From Megaleporinus macrocephalus (Eukaryota; Chordata; Actinopteri; Characiformes; Anostomidae): DNA of 64,000 bases. The position numbers were made by a program, and so were the translations under genes. The first letter of the stretch is position 1. Each line of letters opens with the position of its first letter. Under the pieces are notes generated by a model. That model saw nothing but the letters and a program-made list of their open reading frames with translations, made no database searches and was not told where the DNA came from. Location: the NCBI GenBank assembly GCA_021613375.1, contig CM038716.1, positions 18,607,524-18,671,523 on the forward strand, given 5' to 3'. Shown piece after piece: positions 46,371 through 59,897 of this stretch.

Positions 46371-48469
46371 TTGAGCACCAATATATTGCCCTCCTCTGTG
46401 ATTTTTCGTGATCTTATTTTATCAACGTCAAATAGATCTTTTCTTCAGCAAAGGACAAGTTTAGAGACACATTCCATTAGTTTGAGACAAGGTCAAAAAA
46501 TAAATGCTATTATTTTGCAGGCATCCTCTGATATAGACATTTCATTTTTTTATTTGGCGGTTTTAAGTGGTGGACTTAGAACAGCCAAATAAGAGAGAAA
46601 CAAAGTGTGAGGAAACTTGTTTTTAAACTTGGCCCATGGAAACGGTGGTGGCCTACAGTAAAAAAGGGTCACGAATGCTGGGTTCTGCACTCTCCAGAAG
46701 GAGTGGCATAATTTTATGAAGCTTCTATTATGGATTTATACAATCCCAAATCTCTTGGCTAATAATGGGGTACAACCTTACAGAATGACCCAAGAGCACA
46801 CCTGCAAAATTCATCTCCCGTCAGATTAGTAAGGTCATAAAGAAGGCTTATTCTGGACTTTCTTCATTCAAGCCAGCGAAAGCACCAGATGGGAAGTCAG
46901 TATTCAACTGAACATTAACAGTTTTTACAACTAGGGTTTTGCCATAATGTCTCCGTAAGACATTGGCTTACAACAGTTATTATGGAATATGCTGCCCGTT
47001 TCATCACTTGCTCATTTTCATGAACTCATCGACATCTGCTATTCTAACGTACACAACTGTATTCAGTCAGAGCTCTCCAACTGATCCTGCTTGAAAGTAA
47101 GGCTTTAATTTATAGGTTTTGTTAACCTGCATGAAAATGTAAGGAATTAAAAAAAAACACCTCAAGTCTAAGAAAAGATTCCAGCAAATAAAATCATTTA
47201 CAAGGGGAAGTAGTCACATTCAGGCTGCCACTACTTTATGAGGCCTCTGAAGGAAAGAAAGAGACAATTACATGGTCCGGGAAAGCAAAATAAATAAGGC
47301 TATACCCAAAAAACACAACCTGCTTCGGCTGCATTACCTCTCTCAAGGTGTCACAACATAGAACATAATATACACATAGCCATTTAAAACATATTACATA
47401 TATGTTGTGATGAATGAAGGAATAATAATTCTATGTCTGTTCATTTAACTAGTATTCTCAACGGAATGTGTAGAAATAACTATTTTTACAGCATACCAAG
47501 GACATCTATGGATCATGTTCCAGACACATCCACTGAAGCAGCTAGCCTTGGCCCAATCTGTCTTGCAATACCAGTTTGTACCTCAAGAGATCACCAGTTT
47601 GTACCTCACGAGTCACAGGAGTGTTGAATCTGCCATGAGAGCAAGAAGAAGTAGCCCGACAGTGTTTTCTAATCTTCTCAGCCATGTTGTAGCTAAAGAA
47701 AAGAACAGTAAACACAACAATGGCTGCAGCTCTTGGCCAGCGGCAGCCATTCTAACGATCGTGGCTGTCTGCACTCAGCAATCTATGTTCAGTAGTGAAC
47801 AAAAGAAGTGATAAAGATAAAAGCAAAACAAGACTTAACATTGCTGTTGCTTTCTACCACTGGAGACAGATGTTGGCAAGTAAAAGGATGACGTTGGATG
47901 ACTGGTAAGAACTTAAGAGGGAGATGGAGGGACTGTGCCCTATTGTTTTTCAATATTAATTAGACAGGTAGCATGAGCTTACAAATTTCTTCTTTAATAA
48001 AGGACTGATTAGCTAAACTAAGCATTGATGGTGACTGTAAATACTGGACTTTTTCAAGGGGAGGTTTAGAAAAGCTCAGGCTAACACAACGGCACATTCA
48101 GATCTTATTTTAACAATTAAACATCGATGGACGTCACACATACTTGGATGCATTATTATGTATTTGTGCTCTGCTTTTGGAGATAGTTGCTAGTTGTATG
48201 GAGTTGTATGGATTCTCCCCTGAAAACACACAACTCATATGACATCTATACATAACTGTGCCTTGACTCTATCGTACATTGATTCATAAGAGCTTTACTC
48301 CGAGTATAGCGAAGTAAAAACACAGATGAAAACAATTACTCTATTTTTGTACGCAACAAGTGAGGTGGGTGGTAACAGCCATTTTCTAAAACGAAAAAAA
48401 AATCCTGTCAAAATTTTCAGTGCACTCTCACTCCCCCTGCCTCTCTCGAGCCGAGCTTCAACACACAAC

Positions 48470-48740
48470 AAACGCTGGCCACATCACAGGCTTCTTGGGG
48501 CCTGAGGGGGCCCTTTGATTCCGGCACGCCGCGGGCATTAGCGGGAAAGTAATTAGGGTAAAAAGTTCAACCGCAGCTCCATGTCTGCCAGAAATACATT
48601 TCCTCTCCTTTCACCGGGCTCTGCCATGGATTCGCATGCATATTGGAAACACATTGAATGAGTATCCTGTTGCTGAGGCACCATGTATTTCATGCTGGTG
48701 TTTACAGTGTTTAATTACTTAAGGACCACTTAGTTCTCTC
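48470..48740. promoter_or_regulatory. Candidate conserved non-coding element
   Basis: A G+C-richer, repeat-free block containing aagtaattagggt, an octamer-like atgcatat and gtttaattacttaa. It contrasts with neighbouring AT-rich intron. Inferred only. Confidence 0.3.
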
Positions 48741-51700
48741 ACTTTCCTTTCACATTTACCAGCTTACACCAAAGGCGTGAGTTAAAAAGGCTGACCCGCT
48801 CTAGCAAACGTTAAGAAAGAGAGCCCTCATTTCTCATTCACCTCAGAGGTGACGTTCCAAAATCACATAAAAGGCTATCACAGTGAATTAAACCTAGTAC
48901 AACAAAGATAATTCTGATTTAACACCTCCACATATCAAGCATAATACCGAGAGGATCTCTAAAAACACTAAGAGTTAAAAATGGCAATAACTGCTATAAT
49001 ATTGTTCTTACGGCCGCCAGTGGTATGACGTTACGTGCCTGCGTAACCTCGTCGGCAATTACTCGGAAAGATAAGGTAAGGCTCAGTAATGGAAAAACCC
49101 TTTTAAACAAGTGCCCTTAAAAAGAAAAGCACACTTCAAAGGCTTACGCTTTCCCATTCGTACAGACTTGGGAGTTATGTGGCCATCCAGTCAGCATGAA
49201 GCAGCAAACAATGATGATCTGACGAATACTGTGCATCTGGCCTGAACTTTCCAAATAACTCCAACTCTGGAGGATCCCCCCCATGGGAAAGAACTGTGCT
49301 TATCTTCAGCCTGATGCTCAAAGAAAGGACTGTGCCTGCCTTATTTATCGGGTGGGTCATAACAGTGAACTTTATCTCAAATTGCTTTCAAATTTGGAGG
49401 GGGACCTGTTCTTCTGGACAAATATCCAAAAGTCTACTCAACCAAGGAACACAAGTAAACCAAACGGAGGAGTAAACGAAAATGGGTGGGGTGCTATCTG
49501 CATCACTACCATCTTCATAATAAGGTGGTTATACTTATTACTTAATACTTTCATTTATAGAGCATATTTAGTCTCAGATCACCTAAAGGTTTCAGTGTCT
49601 GTGACTGAGCCACATACTGCTAGGGGTTGTATGTATGAATTATCAGATATTTATAGCATTAAAACCATCATTACTACTACTATTACTCTCAACTGTGAAA
49701 ATCTCATATCAAAATAGAGCAGAAACAGGGATGAAGACAGACACTGAAGCAATGAGCAAGATTACAAATCACTTTAGTCCTGGAGTACGCTGTGTACCCC
49801 ATAACGGTACTTTATAAAATAAATAACAAAACAAAGTCTTTTGGGGAAAAAAGATAACATAATTCTTTTCACACGTTTACTTGAACGGTTGCCTCTGACT
49901 TGTGGATGTGATGCAGCCACAGCTTCCAGTGAGGCTACAGTTCTGGGTGTGACAAAGAGAGCACGACAGTCTCTTAGGGTTTAAAAGCATCGCTTCCCCA
50001 ATCCTCTTAGTCCACTGTCTCTCAAATGCTCAGAGATTTATCATTTAATACACTTTAGAAAGGATACCTCACATCTACGGTTTAAAAGCGCGATGAAAAT
50101 GCAATGAAAAGTACAGCTTACCATTACAATAGGCTTTAGCTAAGTCTCTTTAAAAATAGCCGTTGGAGTGAGCTGGGTTCCCCCACCGCAAGCTATTGTG
50201 TAATTAATAACCAAGCATTAGGTGCCAGCAGGACTTTACACGGATACAGCGTCGAGTAAGGACAATTAGAGTCATCCTAAAAACACTGCTAATCCCTGTG
50301 ATAACACTGCACTCTGCTTGGTGCTGTGGGATATTTGAATAAAAGGAGTTGCCGAGAGAGGCCTCAGGCTCAAGAGACAGTCAGTGTGTGAAGCGCTGGA
50401 AGGCTACCAGCGTCCCCGAGGCCAAGCACTGGGTGGCCACAGAGGAGCCGAAAAATCAGGACTCTAGGCCCGAGAGGAGCGGCCCATCAGCTAAACCTCC
50501 ACGTGTCCCAGCCTTTGAAAGAAGCTCAACTATAATCTCTGCAATGACGGAGGACTACATTACTGGAAAACCATGCCCACATCCTCTCTGAAGAAATCTG
50601 GAAAGTTCAGGGGAAAGGAGCAGTTTGGAGGGTGAGTGGGGGGGCACTGTTTTCTGCCTGCCCAACAACTTAATTTCTCCACATGTCAAAGAACAAAAGC
50701 AGGCTTTCTGAGGGCTGAACTTTTGGCCCCTCGAGCACGGCCTCTGCGACGCCCACAAACAGTTAAAAGCCCTGTTTCAGGCCACATTCATGAGAGTGCT
50801 CTCTTAAAAACTCAGACACTTTAATACCTGCAGCCCTAAATAAAACAAAAGAAAATAATAATAACGACACTGTGGAAAGTCAGAAACCTTCCAGACGCAA
50901 GCAGGGGTCTATCAGGGACTCACCAGTGCATGCATTCCTTCGCAGGCCCTACTGGCACTAGTGCACAGCATGAAGTGTAGCGTATGTTCTTTCCTGTCAG
51001 GAAAATCACTAGGTCCATACGTTGTTTGGACTTAAGGCATAATCCTTTCCACTGATAAAATTATGTCGAGTGTGCCTGGCTGGAATTCCGTCGCAAAGGA
51101 TTCGGCACACATGCTTTTTCCCTTTTTCTGGTTTTCCTTTAATTTGCAAATCTTGTAATCTAAGCCTAAAGCTGACTGAACCAACTCCTAAACCAGTAAT
51201 GCTATATCGGCCAACTCCCCAATGTGTTTTCCATTTACGTGTCAAGACAGCATCCACTCTCGTGGTTGACAAAAGCTGTTATTTCAAAATGATTATATAC
51301 TAAAAATCGTGAGGACTTTGGTAAGATTATGAACTATTTCCTTTGAGGAGAAGCAACTATGAAAAGAAAAAAAACAGTAAAGAAGAAGACAAAAATGAAT
51401 AAAAGAAGCAACAGTTGTAGAACTATTTATCATCTGTTCACTTCTGGTGGAACGTAGCAGCAGCCATGCTACTCTGCCGGAGGGGAGAGGGTTATGATTT
51501 TCAACAAGGGGCATGGTTCCAACATTAGCCTAAACCATCACCGGAGGACAAAGCCAAACCATCAGAGCCTGTCTCATGGCAGCCTCGGAGCACTTGGCTG
51601 AGTGAGCGCCGCCTCGGAACTATCATGACGGTGGTCCCCATCAATGCAAGATGAAGACAGACTTCCATATTCCATTTCCTGAACAGGAAATATTGAGTTT

Positions 51701-52405
51701 AGGCTTGTCGTAGCAGAGAAGAGCGTGTCACAGAGGATGGTAGACGTCGCACAGGGCAGCAATACTGAACCGAACTGCCCACGAATCTTTCCTCCCTCTG
51801 CCAGTGGCGGGCGCCTCATAGAATTCTCATCATTTAGGGCTGCGGTTCTGAGCCAACCTGGGCTCTCTGGAACGAGGTGGTCAGTCAGTCGTTAAGGTTT
51901 GGACTGTCTCTCTATGGACCACTCCTATGGCCCATCAGCAGAGTCAAGAAGCCTTTGAAGCTATGCAGCAAATTACAGGTCTTTTAAAGTGTTTAAGATT
52001 TGTACCTCATAATGTCTAAATGTCACACAGAATGAAGACTACTACTCTGGCTCATCTGCATTTTAAAAAGGGGAAAATGTCATAAACTGGACAATAATGG
52101 AACATTCCATTAGACTTGTAGTTAAGCTTAGCAGTAGGCACAACTTTAAAATGTCTCTCCACTCAGGTTTCACTAGAGGCCTGTGTGTCAATTAAGTCCA
52201 CAGAGGCATGGCATGTAAATTACAAGTCAAGACATTAAACCTTTCACAAAATATTAACTTAAATTCTCCAATAACTTTTTGTAATTAGCATGGCTTTCAT
52301 ATTATTCAAGACGAAATGGTAACTGCCTTTTTCTTTTGTTACAAAACTAAACATAGCAGGCACATGCAGATTCTTAGACTATATCTTACAATAACACAAA
52401 AAATA

Positions 52406-52412
<7 letters not shown>

Positions 52413-52467
<55 letters not shown>

Positions 52468-52481
52468 ACACACACACACAC
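52413..52481. repeat. (TA)n-(CA)n compound microsatellite
   Basis: About 25 TA units pass directly into about nine CA units. Confidence 0.97.
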
Positions 52482-53513
52482 CTGTCGGTACCTGCTCATT
52501 CAATGTTTTTCCCAACATCAGAATGTATTAATAGGGATTTGGTGCATCTCTAGCTGCAGTAACAGCCCCAACATTTCTAGAGATTTCTGAACACTAGATG
52601 CTGGACCATTAAAACAATTTGTTTTGTCCAAATCAAGGTCCAGACGTATTATTTTGGCCAGGAAAGCCAGAATATCCACACTGTCAGGTTTAAACTCTGC
52701 ACGGTGTTTGCTAGACTGTCAGTTATTTATGGTTCTGCTGTTATGATTGCAGAACAAATGCATTTGGTTGTTTTTGACTAGACAGTATGACATGCAGGCA
52801 GTTCAAAAGCTCTATGCCAAATGTAACCACTTCTTATTCTTCTTTATGGAGGTAATGATTAAAACTGTATGTCCTACAAACTCCAAAATGTGATTTTGAT
52901 ACAAAAATGATGGTATTCAGCCTCAAACGCATTACTAAGATCAGATACTGATGTTAAATGATTAGCTCAGGATCACAAACGCCACTCCAACTCAAATGTT
53001 TTGGATGGAGCTCCATCACTCTTGAGAATACAGTTCTACTGTCCCACAACCCATTGATTTGGGGGGGCGCTCTGCATCCCTCTAGCTGACACTTGGCTTT
53101 GGCACAAAGCCCTTAGGCTCTTGTGCGGCTGCTCAAGAGCATGCCATTCTATTAGCAATGTTTTTCCTGTGGAGATTATACAAGCTGTTTTTGTGCAATT
53201 AAACATGTGTCAGCAATGAATGCACCATAAAGCAGCTGATTTCACTAATTAGATGAGATATTTGGATATTTTACACATACAGTGCATGATGTGCTAAAAA
53301 ATTCATCAGGCATTCGCTTTCTTTCACTTACTTTCCACACTCAGTACATTTCTGTTTCCAATTACTCTCCGGTTAATTGGGCATTAAGCCCAACATTTTA
53401 CGGCTATACTGTGTGTGCGTGAGAACGCAGCAGAGCCCATGCAAACAAAGGCATCAGCAGCACGTGACATCTCAGAGCTGCCTGAGGAAGTGATGTCATT
53501 GTTTTGCACTCAC

Positions 53514-53586
53514 CCTGAGGAGCCTGTGCTCTTGCACACACCGAGGAGGGGCCGCTTCTCCGCAAAACTGTCAGTCTTCAGGAGAC
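53514..53586 (-). CDS. bcas3: BCAS3 coding exon b
   Basis: This 73-bp exon is easy to miss because no long open frame surrounds it. It is bounded by GGCTGCAG and GG|GTGAGT. Its first two bases (GT) complete the AGT serine split from the previous exon, then it reads LLKTDSFAEKRPLLGVCKST and GSS, ending with GG. The EKRPLLGVCKS core is diagnostic for BCAS3. The GG joins the G that opens the next exon to make glycine, so phase is kept on both sides. The first residues (LLKTD) differ from the mammalian form, where this position is variable. Confidence 0.94.
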
Positions 53587-54684
53587 CTGCAGCCGGGGAA
53601 ACAGAGGAGGAACATTAACTGCTGACCCACACAGAGAGGGACATTCATTAGCCGCACGCATGCAAGGCCTCTTGTCAGCCCACCAGAGCCACCCACCACA
53701 CTTGATGACCAAAAAAAAAAGGCTACCGCAACAGGAAGCGTGTTGATTGTGCTACAACAGATGCTCTGTAATCAAATTATGGTTTCAAAATTTTCCAAGG
53801 AAATAAAATAAAAGCGAGCGCTTCTTTCCTGTCAACTTATAGACTCATGTTAGCTGACCACAAAATAAGGCCAGGACTTGAGGAGAGATACTTATGGGGA
53901 CCAAATGAAATTAAAATACCAGTGTGCAAGACATTAAACACGAGAGAGAACAAAAACACCACTCGGTGCAATGTGTTGAACACAAACCCTCTCTGCAATG
54001 ACTCTCAGTGAGGGAGCCTTCAAAGCCTTAGGAGGGGCCGCCTGTCTGACTGGTTTTCATTTTGGAGGCTCAGAGAAATTGCAGTATGGTAAAAAAGAAA
54101 AAGCCGGTGGGCATATTTTGGGTGGAGAAAACACGTCGCATTACGCTTACAGATCCCATATTTACCTAATTCCTCTGATTTTAAAGACAGGGGCAAAACG
54201 TCCAATCATGTCCAGATTGGAGATGATGTTAGCTTTTGCAAAGCTGTAATTTGGGTAGCCATGCCACGACAGTAATCATCTGCAGGAGGACAGAGTCCCT
54301 GTGGCATGCCGTGTGAGTGCAAATGTATCACTCTCAGACCCTGAACACTTGAAAGGGCCTCAACTCTTCACTTTCCCATCATGCATTGCAACTGGTCACG
54401 ACATATAATTGCACTACAAATATGATGGATTCTGAAGGACAACAGATGCCTTTCATTTAAAAAGTCAGAATGTGTAAAAAATAAAAAAAAGCTGCTTCTC
54501 TCCGGCTGCAGTTGTCTCGCTGAGGACAACTGGATCTGGATTTCAAATGAGTGGATTGTTGTCTGCACAAAGAAATGTCTTTAAATCAGAAAACTTAAAG
54601 GGAACATATCTACTGCATTTCAGTAAACGACACTAATAAAACTTGTTTATTTGGTGTACAAATGTTCAAATCCTGTAATACACG

Positions 54685-54790
54685 GTCTGTTAGGGCTGCA
54701 CATCCTGTTCGGCTTTGTTATTGTGACGAGCACATCCGCAATAGTCACACTGCAGGACGTGCACTGACAAGTAAGGCAAATTAAATGAAA
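54685..54790. mobile_element. Possible fish interspersed repeat fragment
   Basis: The string tagggctgcac followed by ttgttattgtgacgag and cacactgcaggacgtgca resembles an abundant fish non-autonomous repeat that usually begins agggctgcacgat. Short and diverged. Confidence 0.35.
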
Positions 54791-55884
54791 TGGGAAGCTA
54801 CATGCTTCAAACAAACTTTACTGCACAGTTCTTATTTTTCATGACTATTCTACAAGAGACATCTGTCTGAAATTTATTTCTCAAGTTACAAAATCCCAGT
54901 CGACAATTACAATTAGTGCCTGCAACCGTCCATAAGCACACAGCTGAAACATAAACAAAAAGCGTTAAGTGTTCGCTGTGTTATAGTGCCAGGCTGTTAA
55001 ATTACGTTGCACTGAATTACACTAGCACTGGGAGACTCTCAGGTTTGGCTTTAGGTTCTGTTCTGAAGTTCACATTAAAGGTAAATTAAAGTTTGGCCAT
55101 TGTTAACACAGAAAAACAACCTCAATCGCGAGTGTAAGCTGTAGTGTCCACATGTCAGCTTGAAGCAGTCGAAGCTCGGCAAACACCCACAGCACAGACG
55201 TCATTACTGATAACAAGACCCACCTTCACTGCAGTAGTTTATTTGACAAGTTTTTATTTACATTAACACAGAAACGTCTGGGATTTTTAAACATAAGAGT
55301 TTTGCAATGCTAATAAATATAACATTATTATACTGGCTTCAGTGAACTATGCAAGACCATCACTGCATAAAACTCAAGTTAGCACATCTCTGAGGTTTAT
55401 CCTAAAGTTAGAACAGAATTTATACAGTTTAGTTAGGATTTCTCTGTATTATTGATGAATTAATGTATAAAAAAATTATAAAAAACTGTAGATCCGTAAT
55501 AGCTTTTGTCCTAACTCAGTCCCAACTGAAGCTGACATGGTGATGAGCTCCTTATTTTAGGGTAAGCAATGTACAATATTAAAACCATGACATGTTAGAT
55601 GATTGACTGGACTGATAGAGAAAGAGGAGTATATGAATACAGTGTTGTCATGGTGAGTCAACCAGTGTTGAAACTCAAGTTTTTTCCAACATGCTGCAGC
55701 CCTACTGTAAACACCAGTTTATTTAGTTCCATGTCTCCCCAACCCTGCACACAGCTCCTTCACACTGGTTATCACATATCTACAGTCTTATTCAACATTT
55801 ATTTTTTACTTAATTACTTACTATGCTGTGTTCACACTGCAGGTTAAAGTGACCCATTAAGAGCCACAGCAAATGCATGTGACA

Positions 55885-56478
55885 TACACCATATGGCAAA
55901 AAGTATTCGCTCGTCTCTAGAGTCCAGTGGTGGCGTGCTTCACGCCACTGCATCCGGTGCTTTGTATTGCGCTTGGTGATGAAAGGCTTGGATGCAGCTG
56001 CTCGGCCATAGAAACCCATTCCATCAAGCTCTCTATGCACTGTTCTTGAGCTAATCTTAAGGCCACATGAAGTTTGGAGGTCTACAGCGATTGACTCTGC
56101 AGAAAGCTGCTGACCTCTGCACACTATGCGTCTCAGCATCCGCTGACCCCGCTCTGCCCTTTTACGTGGCTACCACTTTGTGGATGAGTCGCTTTCGTTC
56201 CCAATCATTTCCACTTTACACGACTGACAGTCGACTGTGGAATATTTAGTAGCGAAGGAATTTCACAACTGGACTTGTTGCACAGGTGGCGTCCTATCAT
56301 GGTACCACAGTGGAATTCACTGAGCTCCTGAGAGCGACCCGTTCTTTCACAAATGTTGGTGGAAACAGTCTGCATGCCTAGGTTCTTGGTTTTATACACC
56401 TGTGGCCATAGAAGTGATTGGAACACCTAAGTTAAATGATTTGGATGGGTAAGTGAAAACTTTTGGCAATACAGTGCA
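55885..56478 (-). mobile_element. Internally deleted Tc1-like transposon
   Basis: Terminal inverted repeats at about 55885-55913 (tacaccatatggcaaaaagt) and 56448-56478 (reverse complement tgcactgtattgccaaaagt) bound a 594-bp unit with TA-containing ends. Inside, on the minus strand, are parts of the transposase N-terminal DNA-binding region: ELSEFHCGTMIGRHLC, then, in another frame, TVHRELDGMGFYGRAAA and WREARHHWTLE. The sequence then jumps to the terminal repeat, so the whole catalytic domain is missing. Full family members are about 1.6 kb. It is a MITE-like deletion derivative. Confidence 0.85.
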
Positions 56479-59400
56479 TTTCTGAAAACTGCAATAAATG
56501 GATTCATTAATGACATACATAAAACTAAGCATCTAAGCATGGACGTTACCATAAATATTCTGGGGACGAGTGGACAGAAAAACGAAAGCAACTGCAAGTT
56601 TCCATGGGTCTAACGGCATAGCACAGCTAATTCAGTAGGTCAGTGAATATTAACATGGCTCAGAAAGCTGAGGCTATATGTGCCGTTTAATCAGTACTTT
56701 TAATTTAATAATGGTTAATAATTTCTGAATGCCGTTACAACATTTGTTAGACATTGCAAAGTTTCAAGATAATTAGTTTGTCCCACAAATGACATTTTTA
56801 ACACTCATCATTTCTCTGATTTAACAAATCATTAAACTGTTATAAGTGCTTACTAATCCAAATGAGTCTGAAGAGCAAGCCAAAAATAAAAGTGACTTTT
56901 TGTACAGTGACAGCAAACAGTCGTCCCCAGAAACCCAATATTTCTCTGGTGGTTCCGATCTGACACTGATACTCGTGCGTTCTGGCATCAAAACACTAGC
57001 TTCTATAGTTACATCTTACATGTTTTCTTATAAAAAAACAAGCACCATAAGGAAAATGCAAAGTTCAATCATTTATTTCAATAATAAACATAATTAAGAC
57101 AAAGCTAAATGATTTTCCAAAGGTAAAAGTCCAAAGTGTGTTCTGAAGTTTGTTAGAATGATCAGAGATTGCAGCCCTTTTGCCAGCATTCCTCTTCACA
57201 ACAGGTAAATACATTATGTTTGGCCAAAAATATAACAAGCATAGAGGCTCAACAAACTCAACCAGCTCGCAAACTTTGACCACCATGTGTCATTTTGCTG
57301 TTCAGTTCATTTTGAGGTTGAGTGGAGGGAGACTATTAATCTTAAGGGATACAGAGGACAACTGTTTGCATGATGAGCTTCCTGAGTGGATCAATGTTCT
57401 TTTGCGTATGTGTATCAGTTTAGGAGAGCGCTCTGCTCAGGCTGATGTCAGACACAGAACACATTAAAAGGCTAATGTGAATGACTTGGTTGGATGGAAT
57501 GGTTGGAATGGATTTGGACAGTAAATCAGACACAGGCCACATTTACCTGCACCCTCTGTAGTCTCTGACTTGTTTAGCTTGTTGTACCATAGACGGGTAC
57601 ACTCATCAAAATACAGTGATTCCTATCAGATCATTTACAGTTAACAGCATGTAAACCACTACTAACAGGATTTCCCCCCCCGAGTTAAACAGCGTCCAAA
57701 ACATAGTAAACTTTCGAAACACAGTGCCTATTACTTTGGAGAAAGCGAACTTCCTCCTTTATTCTGGGAACGACCTTGCCTTATTAAAATTGACACCTAT
57801 TTTCAGGACTTTCCAAATCCGCCCACCCACACTGCCAGTTGAAACAATTACTCTTTTTAAAGCCCACTACAGTACAACACTGTCTGCACCATACAGATTG
57901 CAATCAGTTTCCCCACTAGAACAATTCGTTTTATTTTGCAGAGAATCATTCTACTCATGTGTTGGCTATCTGCTGCTTCTTATTACCGCAGCTAGCTTTT
58001 ATCCACTTCCAGCTTGTATTGAAAGCCATCATTGTGCATTGTTGGAATATGCCAAAAGACCGGAATGCAAATCTAGACACAAATGTCACACTAAAATGTC
58101 ATTCAGTGGATTTCTCATAGCCAAACTGCACCTTGTTGCTTGCAAATAACTACAAGTATTAGCGTACTAAACTGACTAATATGTTTTGAATTAGGATTCA
58201 GCTGCAAACCATCCTCAATATGACAAACACAACAAATCAAAGCAAGCAATACAAAGGCTACGACGCTGACATCTTCCTTCAAAATTACATCATTACAACA
58301 GACGCTCATGTGAATTCAACAAGACATGGAGCTCTTTTGGTAGGCAGTTCCATTTCCTTCCTTTAACAAATACACTGACCACAAGCATGTTCGGGCCAAC
58401 GAGGGGGTTACGATGAAAGAGGAGGAAAAGTCTCTGAAGTCTGTAGTGCTGTCACAATGCTGGTAAAAGCCCAGCCAGCCAGCTGACAACAGGCCAACAC
58501 TAATCTCACAGGACTGATTTTAATATTAGGATGGGGGAGACAGCAGGGCACTGGCAAGCTCCCTGCACTATTAAGGAACAGTAGGTAGTCTTTAATTTTA
58601 AAGGACATATGCAGAAACAAAATAAAACTATATCAATTGTCTCAACTTAAAGGGGCTTAACTGCTGAAATGATTCTCTCTCAAATGATGTGTGAAATAAA
58701 TTCATACTTGTACCTTTTGTAGTGTGAAATATAGAACAGCAGGTCACATTGGTAGAATATGTGAAAAATAATAAATCCTGGTTCACAATAAGTGACATGC
58801 ATTTCTCTTGATTATGTCTGAATAATTAAGCTGATTGAGAAACTTTACAGTGATCATTTATGGAATAAAGACAGAATTCAGTGCCACATGCACAACACCT
58901 ACTCACGGAGCAAACTCTTGATTTATATCACCAGCAAAACACATTCAATATTCAATCCAATATTAATCACACCCCTGCATCCCCGAGCTTCATGGCCACA
59001 TGGTGAGCAGTTTTAGAGTAAATGTGGCCCAAAGTCTGAAAGTCAGTGTGTAAGACTGTAGTATAATTTTCTGTATATAACTGTTCAAAGCTCGGTTTGC
59101 TAGTCATATACTGGTTAGCGTTACCCAAACTAGTTAAAATTGTCACCACCAAATCATTTAGTATAGTCTTAGTACTGCAACAACCATTTTGGTAGTAAAA
59201 ACAACATTTATTTTTTAAATACTTATTTTAATAGAATACAATTAAATAAGAAGTTATTCAAAGCAAGGTTGTTATGCTAAGCGAGATAAAAATCTAAAAT
59301 GAGGTTTAAAATTTAGACTTTAAACCAAACTTTTACAATGATCTATATATAATTTTTGCTAGCAATCCTCTTCACGCCAGGTAAACAAGAGAAAGTGAGT

Positions 59401-59693
59401 TTGTCCACATAGGCACAAAAATTCAGCTGCATCTGCAACTTCATCCAGCATTTTCATTTTGGTGTCTTTTGTTTGTTCTTAAACAATTTATTTTTTAAAG
59501 ATGTGATAAACTTATTTGACAGAAGAATACAGACACACGTGTTTAACTTGTTAAAGCTGCACGATGTATGTTTTAGGAATTTGGAATTTTTGGCCTTTTA
59601 CATGTTGACTCGTTTAATTTTAATTTACTAATGAGTTGAATCAGGTTTTATTATGTTTATTATGCAGTGCGGTGCTATAGCTCACCGAACTCA

Positions 59694-59897
<204 letters not shown>

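Noticed and set aside
49283..49717. 144-codon plus-strand frame with a hydrophobic stretch
   Set aside because: Low-complexity Ile/Thr ending and no family features.
57724..58149. 141-codon plus-strand frame
   Set aside because: No motif, and it lies antisense to a BCAS3 intron with no splice or promoter signs.
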